Assembly (NCBI RefSeq): GCF_003063355.1
Contig: NZ_NESH01000005.1
Span: 1-64,000 of the forward strand
Direction of reading: 5' to 3'
DNA from: Limnohabitans sp. Bal53
Lineage (GTDB): Bacteria; Pseudomonadota; Gammaproteobacteria; Burkholderiales; Burkholderiaceae_C
DNA: 64,000 bases
The position numbers and the translations under genes are program-made. Below, one piece after another: positions 36,297 through 46,590 of this stretch. The notes under the pieces are model-generated. The model was not told where the DNA came from, searched no databases, and saw only the letters and a list, made by a program, of their open reading frames with translations. The number at the start of each line of letters is the position of its first letter. The first letter of the stretch is position 1.

Positions 36297-37115
36297 TTAT
36301 TGGTTGATCGCCGCACCGGTTTTGCGCATGGCACCGATGTGGCCGCGCAGCTCGTGCACGATGTTGGTGAATTCGGGGGTGTAGGTGATCTCCAGATCAC
36401 GCGGGCGCGGCAGGTCGATCTCGCGCTTGACCACAAAGCGGCCGGGGCTCTTGCTCATCACGTACACCGTGTCGGCCAAAAACACCGATTCGCGCAGGTC
36501 GTGCGTGACCAAAATCACGTTGAACTTTTGCTCGGTCCACAGGTCGCGCAAGATGCACCAGAGCTCTTCACGCGTGAAAGCGTCGAGCGCGCCAAAGGGC
36601 TCGTCCAGCAGCAGCATCTTGGGTTCGTGAATCAAGGCGCGGCAGATGCTGGCGCGTTGCTGCATGCCGCCTGACAGTTGCCAGGGGAATTTGTCTTCGT
36701 AGCCGCCCAAGCCCACCGTGTTCAGCAGCTTGCGGGCGCGATCCACGTATTCGGCTTTTTTCTGCTTGAAGTTGGCGCGGTAAGGCTCCACGATTTCGAG
36801 CGGCAAGAGCACGTTGTCGAGTGTGGTGCGCCAAGGCAAGAGCGATGAGGCCTGAAACGCCATGCCGCTGATCTTGAGCGGGCCGGTCACGGGTTGGCCG
36901 TCCACCAGAATGCGGCCTTTGCTGGGCATCTTCAGGCCCGTGGTCAGCTTCATGAAGGTCGATTTGCCGCAGCCGGACGGGCCGACGATGGCGATGAACT
37001 CGCCTTGTTTGACCTGCAGGTTGATGTCTTCCACCGCGAAGTGGTTTTGTGCCAGCAACTCGTCGTTGTAGGCCAGCCAGACATTCTGGAAATCAACGAA
37101 TGATTCTTGGGTCAT
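36297..37115 (-). CDS. ABC transporter ATP-binding protein, NitT/TauT family
   Basis: A 272-residue ATPase with Walker A GPSGCGKSTFMKLTTGLKMP, Q-loop MAFQASSLLPWRTTLDNVLL, signature LSGGMQQRASICRALIHEP, Walker B MLLLDEPFGALDAFTREELW and H-loop VTHDLRESVFLADTVYVMS, all typical of SsuB/TauB. It is the first gene of an ATPase-permease-ureD unit and has a TGTATACACTT element just upstream of its start, separate from the promoter region of the binding-protein gene. Confidence 0.93.
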   Translation of the reverse strand: MTQESFVDFQNVWLAYNDELLAQNHFAVEDINLQVKQGEFIAIVGPSGCGKSTFMKLTTGLKMPSKGRILVDGQPVTGPLKISGMAFQASSLLPWRTTLDNVLLPLEIVEPYRANFKQKKAEYVDRARKLLNTVGLGGYEDKFPWQLSGGMQQRASICRALIHEPKMLLLDEPFGALDAFTREELWCILRDLWTEQKFNVILVTHDLRESVFLADTVYVMSKSPGRFVVKREIDLPRPRDLEITYTPEFTNIVHELRGHIGAMRKTGAAINQ

Positions 37116-37143
37116 GGTGAGAGCTCGAAAATGGTGTTCGAAA

Positions 37144-37154
37144 GTGTATACACG
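37144..37154 (-). promoter_or_regulatory. TGTATACACTT operator candidate before the NitT/TauT ATPase gene
   Basis: The top-strand decamer GTGTATACAC (37144-37153) is a perfect palindrome. Read toward the gene on the minus strand it continues TGTATACACTTTCGAACA. It lies about 30 bases before the ATPase start and shares its 11-base core with three other sites in the window. Likely bound by the GntR regulator at 47554-48219 (inference). Confidence 0.65.
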
Positions 37155-37240
37155 CTACGCCCTGTAAAAGCCCACCGACCCGAGCAGGGTGGGGGTGGGC
37201 TCAGAACGCTGGGGCGGCATGCCCCGAAGCGGTGGCTGGT

Positions 37241-38275
37241 TTACTTCTTGCCCTTGGGCAGGATGTCCAGCTCTTTGGCGGTGGGCAAGAACGAGCCGTT
37301 CCAGATGTCTTCGGCTTTCACGCGGGTCTTGGTGTTGAAAGCGTCCGACACTTGTGAAGCCATCAGCGTCATGCGTGGGCCATTGATCTGGCCGAAGCCT
37401 TCGGCGCGGGCCGAGGGGCTGTTGATCACGGTGTCGATGGCCAGTTGCAGGCGGCGGGTTTCTAGCGCCACGTTGATGATGCCGTCGCGGGCCTTGACCG
37501 ATTCAATGGCTTTGGCAGGATCAGCGATCACGTCTTTGGCACCCTTGGTGAAAGCGGAGAGGAAAGCTTTCACAGCGGCTGGGTTTTCCTTCAGGATCTT
37601 GGGCGAAGCGATGATCGCGTTGCCATAGAGCTTCACGCCGAAATCGGGGTACTGCATGACCACCACGTCTTGGGCTTTCACGCCACGCGCTTCGATGTTG
37701 AGCAACGAGGTGAAGGTGAAGCCAGTGATGGCGTCCACGTCGCCGCGCACCAGCATGGTTTCACGCAAAGGTGGGTCCATCGCGGTCCAGGCCACGTTGC
37801 CGATGCCGTTGGCTTTTTGGAAGATGGGGAAGGCGCGGCGGCCAGCGTCAAACACGGGGGCGCCCAGCTTTTTGCCAGCCAGGTCGGCGGGGGTTTTGAT
37901 GCCGGACTTCTTCAACGCCATCACCGAAGCGGGGGTGTTGTTGTAGACCATCATGATGGCCACGGGCTTGTTGGGGGCGTCGGGGTTGTTGGCGTGGAAT
38001 TCCATCAGGGCGGCCAAGTCGGCAAAGCCCAGGTCATAGGTGCCCGAAGCCACGCGGGTGACTGCGCCACCCGAGCCGTTGCCCGAGTCCACGGTCACGT
38101 CCAGTTTCGCGTCCTTGAAATAGCCTTTGGCTGCAGGCAGCAAGAATAAAGCCGATGGGCCTTCAAAGCGCCAGTCGAGCTGGAACTTGATGGGGGTGGT
38201 TTGGGCTTGTGCCAGGCCAAAAGAGGCGACTGCGGCCAGTGCGGCCGTGGCCTTGAGGAAGAAACGCTTGTTCAT
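37241..38275 (-). CDS. ABC transporter substrate-binding protein, NMT1/THI5-like
   Basis: A 344-residue periplasmic receptor. The signal peptide is about 24 residues, FFLKATAALAAVASFGLAQA. The mature protein starts with IKFQLDWRFEGPSALFLLPA, the NMT1/THI5 pattern, and contains SGNGSGGAVTRVASGTYDLG and AGKKLGAPVFDAGRRAFPIF. NMT1-like receptors bind thiamine precursors, riboflavin, pyrimidines, sulfonates or nitrate. A sigma-54 type promoter upstream and urate-regulon context downstream suggest a nitrogen-rich ligand. Confidence 0.9.
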   Translation of the reverse strand: MNKRFFLKATAALAAVASFGLAQAQTTPIKFQLDWRFEGPSALFLLPAAKGYFKDAKLDVTVDSGNGSGGAVTRVASGTYDLGFADLAALMEFHANNPDAPNKPVAIMMVYNNTPASVMALKKSGIKTPADLAGKKLGAPVFDAGRRAFPIFQKANGIGNVAWTAMDPPLRETMLVRGDVDAITGFTFTSLLNIEARGVKAQDVVVMQYPDFGVKLYGNAIIASPKILKENPAAVKAFLSAFTKGAKDVIADPAKAIESVKARDGIINVALETRRLQLAIDTVINSPSARAEGFGQINGPRMTLMASQVSDAFNTKTRVKAEDIWNGSFLPTAKELDILPKGKK

Positions 38276-38313
38276 GAGGGGCTCCAGGGTCTGATAAACG
38301 GTGAATCTTGTCT

Positions 38314-38329
38314 AGCAAAATCGATGCCA
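38314..38329 (-). promoter_or_regulatory. Sigma-54 type promoter before the NitT/TauT binding-protein gene
   Basis: Minus strand TGGCATCGATTTTGCT has the -24 TGGCA and -12 TTGCT elements in the same 16-base frame as the urtA promoter (only C to T and G to C changes inside). The start site would be near 38303, some 28 bases before the gene. Confidence 0.7.
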
Positions 38330-38342
38330 TTATCAAACAAGT

Positions 38343-38363
38343 ACCTGACGGTGTATGTCAGGT
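38343..38363. promoter_or_regulatory. Inverted repeat, candidate operator upstream of the sigma-54 promoter
   Basis: ACCTGAC-N7-GTCAGGT is a perfect 7+7 palindrome with core GGTGTAT, centred about 24 bases upstream of the -24 element. The position suits an activator or repressor site. The core resembles half of the TGTATACA element on the opposite strand, so it might be a variant GntR site; the binding protein is unknown. Confidence 0.45.
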
Positions 38364-38375
38364 TGATCCCCTAGA

Positions 38376-38431
38376 AAACCCCTGTTTTGGTGCCCATTCC
38401 GGCTGAAATGAGCACCAAATTGGGGTTTTTT
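38376..38431 (-). terminator. Terminator after maeB
   Basis: A long interrupted stem: AAAACCCC, then TTTGGTGCCCATT (38386-38398) pairing with AATGAGCACCAAA (38407-38419) with one mismatch, then GGGGTTTTTT. On the minus strand it ends GGGGTTTTCT and would stop maeB transcription. The plus-strand T run could also block read-through toward maeB. Confidence 0.7.
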
Positions 38432-38452
38432 AACGTGCTGAGCCTGTTTTTT

Positions 38453-38466
38453 CAGCTCAGCTCAGC

Positions 38467-38472
<6 letters not shown>
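38453..38472. repeat. CAGCT pentanucleotide tandem repeat across the maeB stop codon
   Basis: Four exact copies of CAGCT (38453-38472) include the maeB TGA (plus-strand TCA at 38467-38469). A gain or loss of one unit by slippage would lie beyond the stop in most alignments, but could alter the last codons. Confidence 0.8.
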
Positions 38473-40767
<2,295 letters not shown>

Positions 40768-40852
40768 GGCAAGTGTCTCTTTGGCTCAGTAAGGGAATCC
40801 ATTAGAAAGCGTAACCCATTTGGAGGGCCCAATAACATGCGGATTACCTGCA

Positions 40853-40889
40853 TAAAAAGCAAGAAAGCCAAGCGCTGGGCTTGGCTTTT
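40853..40889 (-). terminator. Terminator after the NCS2 permease
   Basis: Stem AAAGCCAAGC/GCTTGGCTTT (40864-40888) with a five-base loop; on the minus strand the stem is followed by CTTGCTTTTT. Confidence 0.8.
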
Positions 40890-40925
40890 GGGGATGCGAA
40901 GCAGGCCAAAAGGCCCACTTGAGTT

Positions 40926-42284
40926 TCAGGATTTGTCGTCCAGATCCTGGGGCAAGATCAAATTGAGCACGATGGACAGCACGGCTGCGGGGAACAAACC
41001 GCTGGTCATCAGCACGCGGATGGTGTCGGGCAGGTGTTGCAGCGCCTCGGGTGCCAGTTGCAGACCCAGACCCACCGACAAGGAAAGGGCAAAAATCACC
41101 ATGTTGCGGCTGTTCCAGTCCACATCGGCTAGCATGCGCACGCCAGAGGCGGTAACCATGCCAAACATGATGATCACGCCACCGCCCAGCACCGTGATGG
41201 GCATGCTGGCAATCACGGCACCAAACTTGGGCACCAGGCCGCACAAGATCAAAAACACCGCGCCCATGGTCACGACATGGCGGCTCATCACGCCCGTCAT
41301 GGCCACCAAGCCCACGTTTTGGCTGAAGCTGGTGTTGGGCAAGCCGCCAAACAAACCGGCCACGGCGGTACCCAAGCCGTCGGCATAGGTTGCGCCTTGA
41401 ACTTCTTTGTCAGTGGCTTCGCGGTTGGCACCGCCCTTGGTGATCCCGGAGACATCGCCCACGGTTTCAATCGCCGACACCACGGCCATGAAGCACATGC
41501 CAATGATGATGGCCCAGTTGATTTCCCAGCCGAACTTGAACAGCTCGGGCGCAGTGAACCAGGACGCCCGGCCCACCGCCACAAAGCTGACCTTGCCAAT
41601 CGCGAAGGCGTAGGCATAACCGGCCACCATGCCCAGCAAAACCGCGGCCACCGACAGCATGCCGCGCGTGAAAAACTTCAGCAGCAATGTCACCAGGATC
41701 ACCACCAGGGCGATGGACCAGTTTTCCAGATTGCCAAACTCGGGCTTGCCTTTGAGGGGCACACCACCAGCGGCGTACTCCACACCCACCTTGACCAGTG
41801 CTAAGCCAATCATCAGCACGATCAGGCCTGTGACCAGTGGGGGCAAGGCATGGCGGATGCGACCAATGAAAGTACCGATGAAGAAGTGGAAGATGCCGCC
41901 GATCACCACGCCCGTCATCAAACCTGCCATACCGGCCACACCTGCGCCGGCCACGGCCGGGATCATGATCGGGATGAAGGCAAAGCTGGTGCCCTGCACG
42001 ATGGGCAAACGAGCGCCCACAGGCCCAAAGCCAACGGTCTGTAGCAAAGTGGCCACCCCCGCCAAGAACATCGACATCTGGATCATGTAGACCATGTTGT
42101 GGAAGTCTGGCGAATTCGAGCCAAAGCCAAACCCGGCTGCGCCCGCCACGATGATGGCGGGCGTCACGTTGCTCACAAACATGGCCAGCACATGCTGGAT
42201 ACCTAGCGGCACGGCTTTGCCCAAAGGCGGGGTGTAGTCTGGGTCTCGCAGCTGCTCAGGGCTGCCCAATGAACGGTCGGTCAT
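40926..42284 (-). CDS. NCS2/NAT family nucleobase (xanthine/urate/uracil) permease
   Basis: A 452-residue symporter with about 14 membrane segments. QNVGLVAMTG near residue 330 fits the NAT signature QNxGxxxxT[RKG]; GIQHVLAMFVSNVTPAIIVA at the N-terminus and the TM3-like MFLAGVATLLQTVGFGPVGA with a downstream LPIVQGTSFAFI are typical. The ATG at 42284 has GGAG six bases upstream. A TGTATACACTT element overlaps the promoter area. Given its company it most likely imports xanthine or urate rather than uracil. Confidence 0.93.
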   Translation of the reverse strand: MTDRSLGSPEQLRDPDYTPPLGKAVPLGIQHVLAMFVSNVTPAIIVAGAAGFGFGSNSPDFHNMVYMIQMSMFLAGVATLLQTVGFGPVGARLPIVQGTSFAFIPIMIPAVAGAGVAGMAGLMTGVVIGGIFHFFIGTFIGRIRHALPPLVTGLIVLMIGLALVKVGVEYAAGGVPLKGKPEFGNLENWSIALVVILVTLLLKFFTRGMLSVAAVLLGMVAGYAYAFAIGKVSFVAVGRASWFTAPELFKFGWEINWAIIIGMCFMAVVSAIETVGDVSGITKGGANREATDKEVQGATYADGLGTAVAGLFGGLPNTSFSQNVGLVAMTGVMSRHVVTMGAVFLILCGLVPKFGAVIASMPITVLGGGVIIMFGMVTASGVRMLADVDWNSRNMVIFALSLSVGLGLQLAPEALQHLPDTIRVLMTSGLFPAAVLSIVLNLILPQDLDDKS

Positions 42285-42320
42285 GTCTCGCTCCAATTAA
42301 GTATTCGAACTGATACACAA

Positions 42321-42331
42321 AAGTGTATACA
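42321..42331 (-). promoter_or_regulatory. TGTATACACTT operator candidate before the NCS2 permease
   Basis: Minus strand reads TTGTATACACTTTTGTGTATCA; the core 11 bases match the other three sites. A second TGTATC half-site follows ten bases on, so a dimer of sites is possible. It is about 40 bases before the permease ATG. Confidence 0.65.
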
Positions 42332-42412
42332 AATTTTAACGAGCCATTGCACCATTTCAATGCAGTGGAAACCCTGATTTTTAGAGGGATTTTTGGGGCG
42401 GTGGCGAAACGC

Positions 42413-43255
42413 TCAAACCGCCATTAACGGAAACAGCGCATGGTTCATCGGTACGCCTGCGGGAAGTTCCTGGTCCAGCCCGGGGAAGGGCGGTGAGGTT
42501 ACCCAGGGGCGAGGCGCGTGTGTCATGTCGTCGCCCAAAAAACGCACCGAGTACACGCGCCTGCGCTGCGTGCCGTCCACCCCGGCCGAAGCGTGCAGGC
42601 TGAGCATGTGAAAACACACCAAGTCGCCCGGCTGCAAGTCCCAGCCCAGGATGGGAAAGTCGTCGCGGTGGTTTTCGATGTCGGGCAATTCGGTCAGCGA
42701 GCCTTCGGGGAACCATTTGGCCTGGTTCGTCATGAAGGTGCGCGGCATGAGCCAAGGGCCACGGTGTGAGCCTGCGATGAACTCCAGCGTGGAGGGGCGT
42801 GACACCGGGTCCACCGGAATCCAGAAGCTGATGTTTTGCAGACCGTCCACGTTGTAATACGGCTGATCTTGGTGCCAAGGCGTGCGCTGGCGCGTGCCGG
42901 GCTCTTTGACCAACAGGTGGTCGTGGTAGAGGCGCACCGTCTGGCTTTGCATCAACCGCTGGGCCAGTGCGGCCAGGGGCGTGTCGAAGATGAAGCGATT
43001 GAACTGCGGGATGTCCTGCCAGTTGCAAAAGTCTTCAAAAAAGCGACCCGGATCGTCAGGCCGGCTGGCCACCATGCCGCGCGGGCTGGGGTGGGCCAGG
43101 TTGGCCTCGATGCCGCTTTTGAGCAATTCCACTTCGTCTGGCGTGAACAGGTTGCGGATGCACACCGCACCGTCGCGCTGGTAGTCGGCCACGTCCTGGT
43201 CGGTGGTGCAGGCCTGCACGCGCTGGCGCAGGGTTTCAAGCTGCGGCGCGCTCAT
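42413..43255 (-). CDS. Phytanoyl-CoA dioxygenase (PhyH) family protein
   Basis: A 280-residue Fe(II)/2-oxoglutarate dioxygenase-like protein. TPWHQDQPYYNVDGLQNISF supplies the HxD iron ligands, and GDLVCFHMLSLHASAGVDGT with RRRVYSVRFLGDD supplies the distal His and the 2-oxoglutarate-binding Arg. It begins two bases after the M20 hydrolase stop, so it belongs to the ureide operon. PhyH enzymes hydroxylate diverse small molecules; a role in purine or ureide breakdown would be new and is only inferred by position. Confidence 0.85.
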   Translation of the reverse strand: MSAPQLETLRQRVQACTTDQDVADYQRDGAVCIRNLFTPDEVELLKSGIEANLAHPSPRGMVASRPDDPGRFFEDFCNWQDIPQFNRFIFDTPLAALAQRLMQSQTVRLYHDHLLVKEPGTRQRTPWHQDQPYYNVDGLQNISFWIPVDPVSRPSTLEFIAGSHRGPWLMPRTFMTNQAKWFPEGSLTELPDIENHRDDFPILGWDLQPGDLVCFHMLSLHASAGVDGTQRRRVYSVRFLGDDMTHAPRPWVTSPPFPGLDQELPAGVPMNHALFPLMAV

Positions 43256-43257
43256 GT

Positions 43258-44511
43258 TCAGGCCAACAAATCCAACAACGTGCGCGCCACCACCTTGGTC
43301 GCGCGGCGCAGGTCTTCCAGCTCGACATGCTCATCGGCACGTTTGGCGTTGGACTCGAGCACGGTGCGGGGGCCTGCGCCGTAGATCACGCCGGGGATGC
43401 CGCGCTCCACGTACAGGCGCACGTCGGTGTACAGCGGCGTGCCCAGAGCTGGGATGGCTTCTCCGAAGACTTGTTCGCCGTGTTTCTGGATGGCGCTGAC
43501 CAGCGGTTGGTTGCCCGCCAGCGGCTTCATGGCGTTGGCCAACAGCATGCGGCGCACATCCACGTTCAGCGCATGGCCACCGCGTGGGGGCTTGAAGCTG
43601 GCAGCGGCGTCGGCAATGGTTTGGCGGATGCTGGCTTCCACTTCGGCCGGGTTCTCTTCGGGGATCATGCGGCGGTCAAGCTTGAAGCTGACTTTGCCGG
43701 GCACCACGTTGGTGTTGGTGCCGCCTTCGATCAGGCCCACGTTCAGATAGGGGTGGGTGATGCCCTCGACCGTGGACGTGACCTTCAGGTATTGCGTGTT
43801 GAGTGCGAGCAGGGCGCTCAGGATGTGCACCGCGCCTTGCAGCGCGTCGGTGCCGCTGTCGGGGATGGCGGCGTGCGACATCTCGCCTTGCACGGTGACT
43901 TCCATTTGCAGGCAGCCGTTATGCGCGGTCACCACTTGGTAACTGAAACCGGCCGCGATCATCAGGTCGGGTTGGGTCAGGCCTTTGGCCAGCAGCCAGC
44001 CGGGGCCCATTTCGCCGCCAAACTCTTCGTCGTAGGTGAAGTGCAGTTCCACGCCGCCTTTGAGTGGGGCCTTGAGTGATTCGAGTGCCCGCGTGGCAAA
44101 GGTGAAGGTGGAAAAGTCGCACTTGCTCACGGCGGTGGCGCGGCCGTACATGGCACCCCCATGGATCTCGCCGCCGTAGGGCGGGTGTGTCCAGCCTTCG
44201 CCTGGGGGCACCACGTCGCCGTGGGCGTTCAGGGCGATGGTTTTGCCTTCGCCATATTTGCGGCGCACGATCAGGTTGGTGATCGACTCCAGACCATAGG
44301 CGTTGACTTCGGAGGCGGGCACAGGGTGCTTTTCTGCCTCAAAGCCCATGGGCGCGAGCAACTCTGCGGTGCGCTCGGCGTGCGGGGCGTTGTTGCCGGG
44401 TGGGGTGTCGGTCGGCACTTGCACCAGAGCCTGCAGGAACTTCACCTGCTCGTCGAAGTGCGCGTCGATCCAGGCGTCGAGTTGTTGGTATTGAATTTCG
44501 GTAGCGCTCAT
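43258..44511 (-). CDS. M20 family (ArgE/DapE-type) amidohydrolase
   Basis: A 417-residue zinc-dependent hydrolase. KTIALNAHGDVVPPGEGWTH has the first metal His and Asp; ELHFTYDEEFGGEMGPGWLL the catalytic Glu pair; GEMSHAAIPDSGTDAL opens the dimerisation domain. It is ArgE/DapE-like and differs from the AllC-type domain encoded next to it. ATG 44511 overlaps the preceding stop as ATGA, so it is coupled to the UraD-AllC fusion. The substrate is unknown; candidates are N-carbamoyl or ureido compounds such as ureidoglycolate. Confidence 0.88.
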   Translation of the reverse strand: MSATEIQYQQLDAWIDAHFDEQVKFLQALVQVPTDTPPGNNAPHAERTAELLAPMGFEAEKHPVPASEVNAYGLESITNLIVRRKYGEGKTIALNAHGDVVPPGEGWTHPPYGGEIHGGAMYGRATAVSKCDFSTFTFATRALESLKAPLKGGVELHFTYDEEFGGEMGPGWLLAKGLTQPDLMIAAGFSYQVVTAHNGCLQMEVTVQGEMSHAAIPDSGTDALQGAVHILSALLALNTQYLKVTSTVEGITHPYLNVGLIEGGTNTNVVPGKVSFKLDRRMIPEENPAEVEASIRQTIADAAASFKPPRGGHALNVDVRRMLLANAMKPLAGNQPLVSAIQKHGEQVFGEAIPALGTPLYTDVRLYVERGIPGVIYGAGPRTVLESNAKRADEHVELEDLRRATKVVARTLLDLLA

Positions 44512-46283
44512 GACAGTTCCTGAGAGAGTTGGTTCAAAACATGGGTAAAGGCGTCGACGCACAGTTGCATGTCGTCGCTGGTGGTGGATTCGCGTGGGTT
44601 GTGGCTGATGCCCCCGTTTTCGCCGCGCACAAACAGCATGGCTTGTGGCATGACTTCGTGCAGCTTCATCGCGTCGTGGCCTGCGCCGCTGGGCAGTTTG
44701 AACAGCGGCACACCCAAGGCGCTCACGGCGCGTTCCCAGCGGGCTTGCCACTCGGGGGCGCTGGGCGCGGCGGCGGCGCTCATGGTGAGTTCGGCTTTGA
44801 CGCGCACACCTCGGCGCTCGGCAATTTGGTCGAGTTGCGCCATCACGTCGGCCACCAGCGCGTCACGCTGTGCATCGGTGGGCGCACGCATGTCCAGGCT
44901 GAACAGGCAGCGGCCGGGCACCACGTTGATCGAACCGTTGGGCACTTGCAGCTGGCCAATGGTGGCCACACTGTCGCCGTCTTGGCCAGCACGTTGCTCC
45001 ATGTACAGCGCCAGTTCGGCCACGGCGCAGGCCGCGTCGCGGCGGCGGTCCATGGGGGTGGTGCCGGCGTGGCTGGCTGTGCCGATGATTTCGCACAGGT
45101 AGCGCACGCTGCCGTTGATGGATGTGACCACACCCAGCGGGATGTTCACTTCGTTGAGCACCGGACCTTGCTCGATGTGCACTTCGATAAAGCCCAGATA
45201 CTGCGCCGGGTCGCGCTGGATTTTGGGGATGTCGTCGATGTTCAAACCCGCGTGCTGCATGGCCGCACGCATGGTGATGCCGTCGGCGTCTTGCTGGTCC
45301 AGCCAGGCGGGGTTGAACTGGCCAATGAGTGCGCCAGAGCCCAAGAAGGTGGCTTTGTAGCGCTGGCCTTCTTCTTCGGCAAAGGCCACAACTTCGATGC
45401 CGAAGGGCAGGCGCTTACCTTGTTGGTGCAGCTGCTGCACACAGGCCATGGGCACAAAGATGCCCAGGCGGCCGTCGTACTTACCGCCATTGCGCACGGT
45501 GTCGTAGTGGCTGCCCGTCATCAGGTATTTGCCGCTTGGGGTGGCTGCGTGGTATCGGCCCACCACGTTGCCCACGGCGTCGGTGTAGACCTCGTCAAAA
45601 CCGCAGTCGCGCATGTTTTGTGTGATGCGCTGTGCGCAGGCGCGGTGGGCGTCGGTGAGGTAAGTGACGGTGAGTTGGCCCAACTCGGCAAAGCCGGGGT
45701 CCGAGTGTTGGGCCAGTTGTTCTTGCCAGTCCCAGACCTGATGGCCGAGCGTGGGCTCGACACCGAACTTGTCGTTCAGCCGGATCTCGACGATGCGGTG
45801 GATGTTGCGCAGGCACTCGGCCAATTCAAAGTCGGGGTGACCGAACAGGCGGCGCTCGAAGGCCTCGATGATTTGTTTTTTGTTCAAACCCACGCCACGC
45901 GGGCCACGCACCGCCAAGATGAAGGGCCAGCCAAACTTGGCGTTGTAGTCGGCGTTGAGCTTCTGGATTTTGGCGAACTCTTCGGGCGTGCAATCGGTCA
46001 GGCCTGCCTTGGTTTGTTCGTTGGTGGATTCGGCCGTGAGTGATTTGCTCACCATGGCTTTGCCCGCCAACTCAGGGTGGGCGCGGATCAGGCCCAGCTG
46101 CGCATCGCGCCCGGCATGTGCCAGCACTTCGCACATGGCGTGTTTGAGGTGGGCCAGCGAGGTGAAAGGGCGTTGCGCCAGCGCCTGCTCGGCGATCCAA
46201 GGCGAATGCTCGTAAAGGCCGTCGAGCATCTGGGCGGCGTCTTCACGGCTGGCGTTGTTGAGTTGTTCAAGCGTCAGGGGCAT
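44508..46283 (-). CDS. uraD-allC: Fused OHCU decarboxylase - allantoate amidohydrolase (UraD-AllC)
   Basis: A 591-residue two-domain protein. Residues 1-165 match OHCU decarboxylase: LIRAHPELAGKAM with catalytic His69, STNEQTKAGL, FGWPFILAVRG. Residues 175-591 match AllC/hydantoinase-carbamoylase M20 enzymes: MTGSHYDTVRNGGKYDGRLG with ligands His259, Asp261 and Asp270, FAEEEGQRY (Glu303-305), GFIEVHIEQGP, GTASHAGTTPMDRRRDA, and GAGHDAM near the end. UraD yields S-allantoin; AllC acts two steps later, on allantoate, with PuuE between. Both active sites look intact. Confidence 0.92.
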   Translation of the reverse strand: MPLTLEQLNNASREDAAQMLDGLYEHSPWIAEQALAQRPFTSLAHLKHAMCEVLAHAGRDAQLGLIRAHPELAGKAMVSKSLTAESTNEQTKAGLTDCTPEEFAKIQKLNADYNAKFGWPFILAVRGPRGVGLNKKQIIEAFERRLFGHPDFELAECLRNIHRIVEIRLNDKFGVEPTLGHQVWDWQEQLAQHSDPGFAELGQLTVTYLTDAHRACAQRITQNMRDCGFDEVYTDAVGNVVGRYHAATPSGKYLMTGSHYDTVRNGGKYDGRLGIFVPMACVQQLHQQGKRLPFGIEVVAFAEEEGQRYKATFLGSGALIGQFNPAWLDQQDADGITMRAAMQHAGLNIDDIPKIQRDPAQYLGFIEVHIEQGPVLNEVNIPLGVVTSINGSVRYLCEIIGTASHAGTTPMDRRRDAACAVAELALYMEQRAGQDGDSVATIGQLQVPNGSINVVPGRCLFSLDMRAPTDAQRDALVADVMAQLDQIAERRGVRVKAELTMSAAAAPSAPEWQARWERAVSALGVPLFKLPSGAGHDAMKLHEVMPQAMLFVRGENGGISHNPRESTTSDDMQLCVDAFTHVLNQLSQELS

Positions 46284-46311
46284 GGTTTATGTCTTGGGTG
46301 ATTGATCGAGT

Positions 46312-46590
46312 GCATGGATTGCCACGTCGCTGCGCTCCTCGCAATGACGCATGGATTGCCACGTCGCTGCGCTCCTCGCAATGACGGTTGGCGTGTCGTT
46401 GGGATGTATTTTTTTCATCATCATGAGCGAAGCGTGGCGATCTACCTTTCGTCATCGCGAGCGAAGCGTGGCGATCCACCCTTCGGCATAGCGAGCCAAG
46501 CGTGACGGTCCACCCTTCGGCATCGCGAGCCAAGCGTGACGAGCCATCCATCGTCATCGCGAGCGAAGCGCGGCGATCCATGCCTTTCAT
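46312..46590. repeat. Array of short dispersed repeats in opposing orientations
   Basis: Two perfect tandem 37-base units (46312-46348 and 46349-46385), starting GCATGGATTGCCACGTCG, are followed by about five divergent units on the other orientation (46424-46590) built on GCGAGCGAAGCGTGGCGATC. The two groups are inverted relatives. They fill the gap between puuE and the UraD-AllC gene and could form large mRNA hairpins within the operon. Confidence 0.85.

Noticed and set aside
46312..46590. CRISPR array
   Set aside because: Units are adjacent or divergent with inverted relatives and no unique spacers; no cas genes are nearby.
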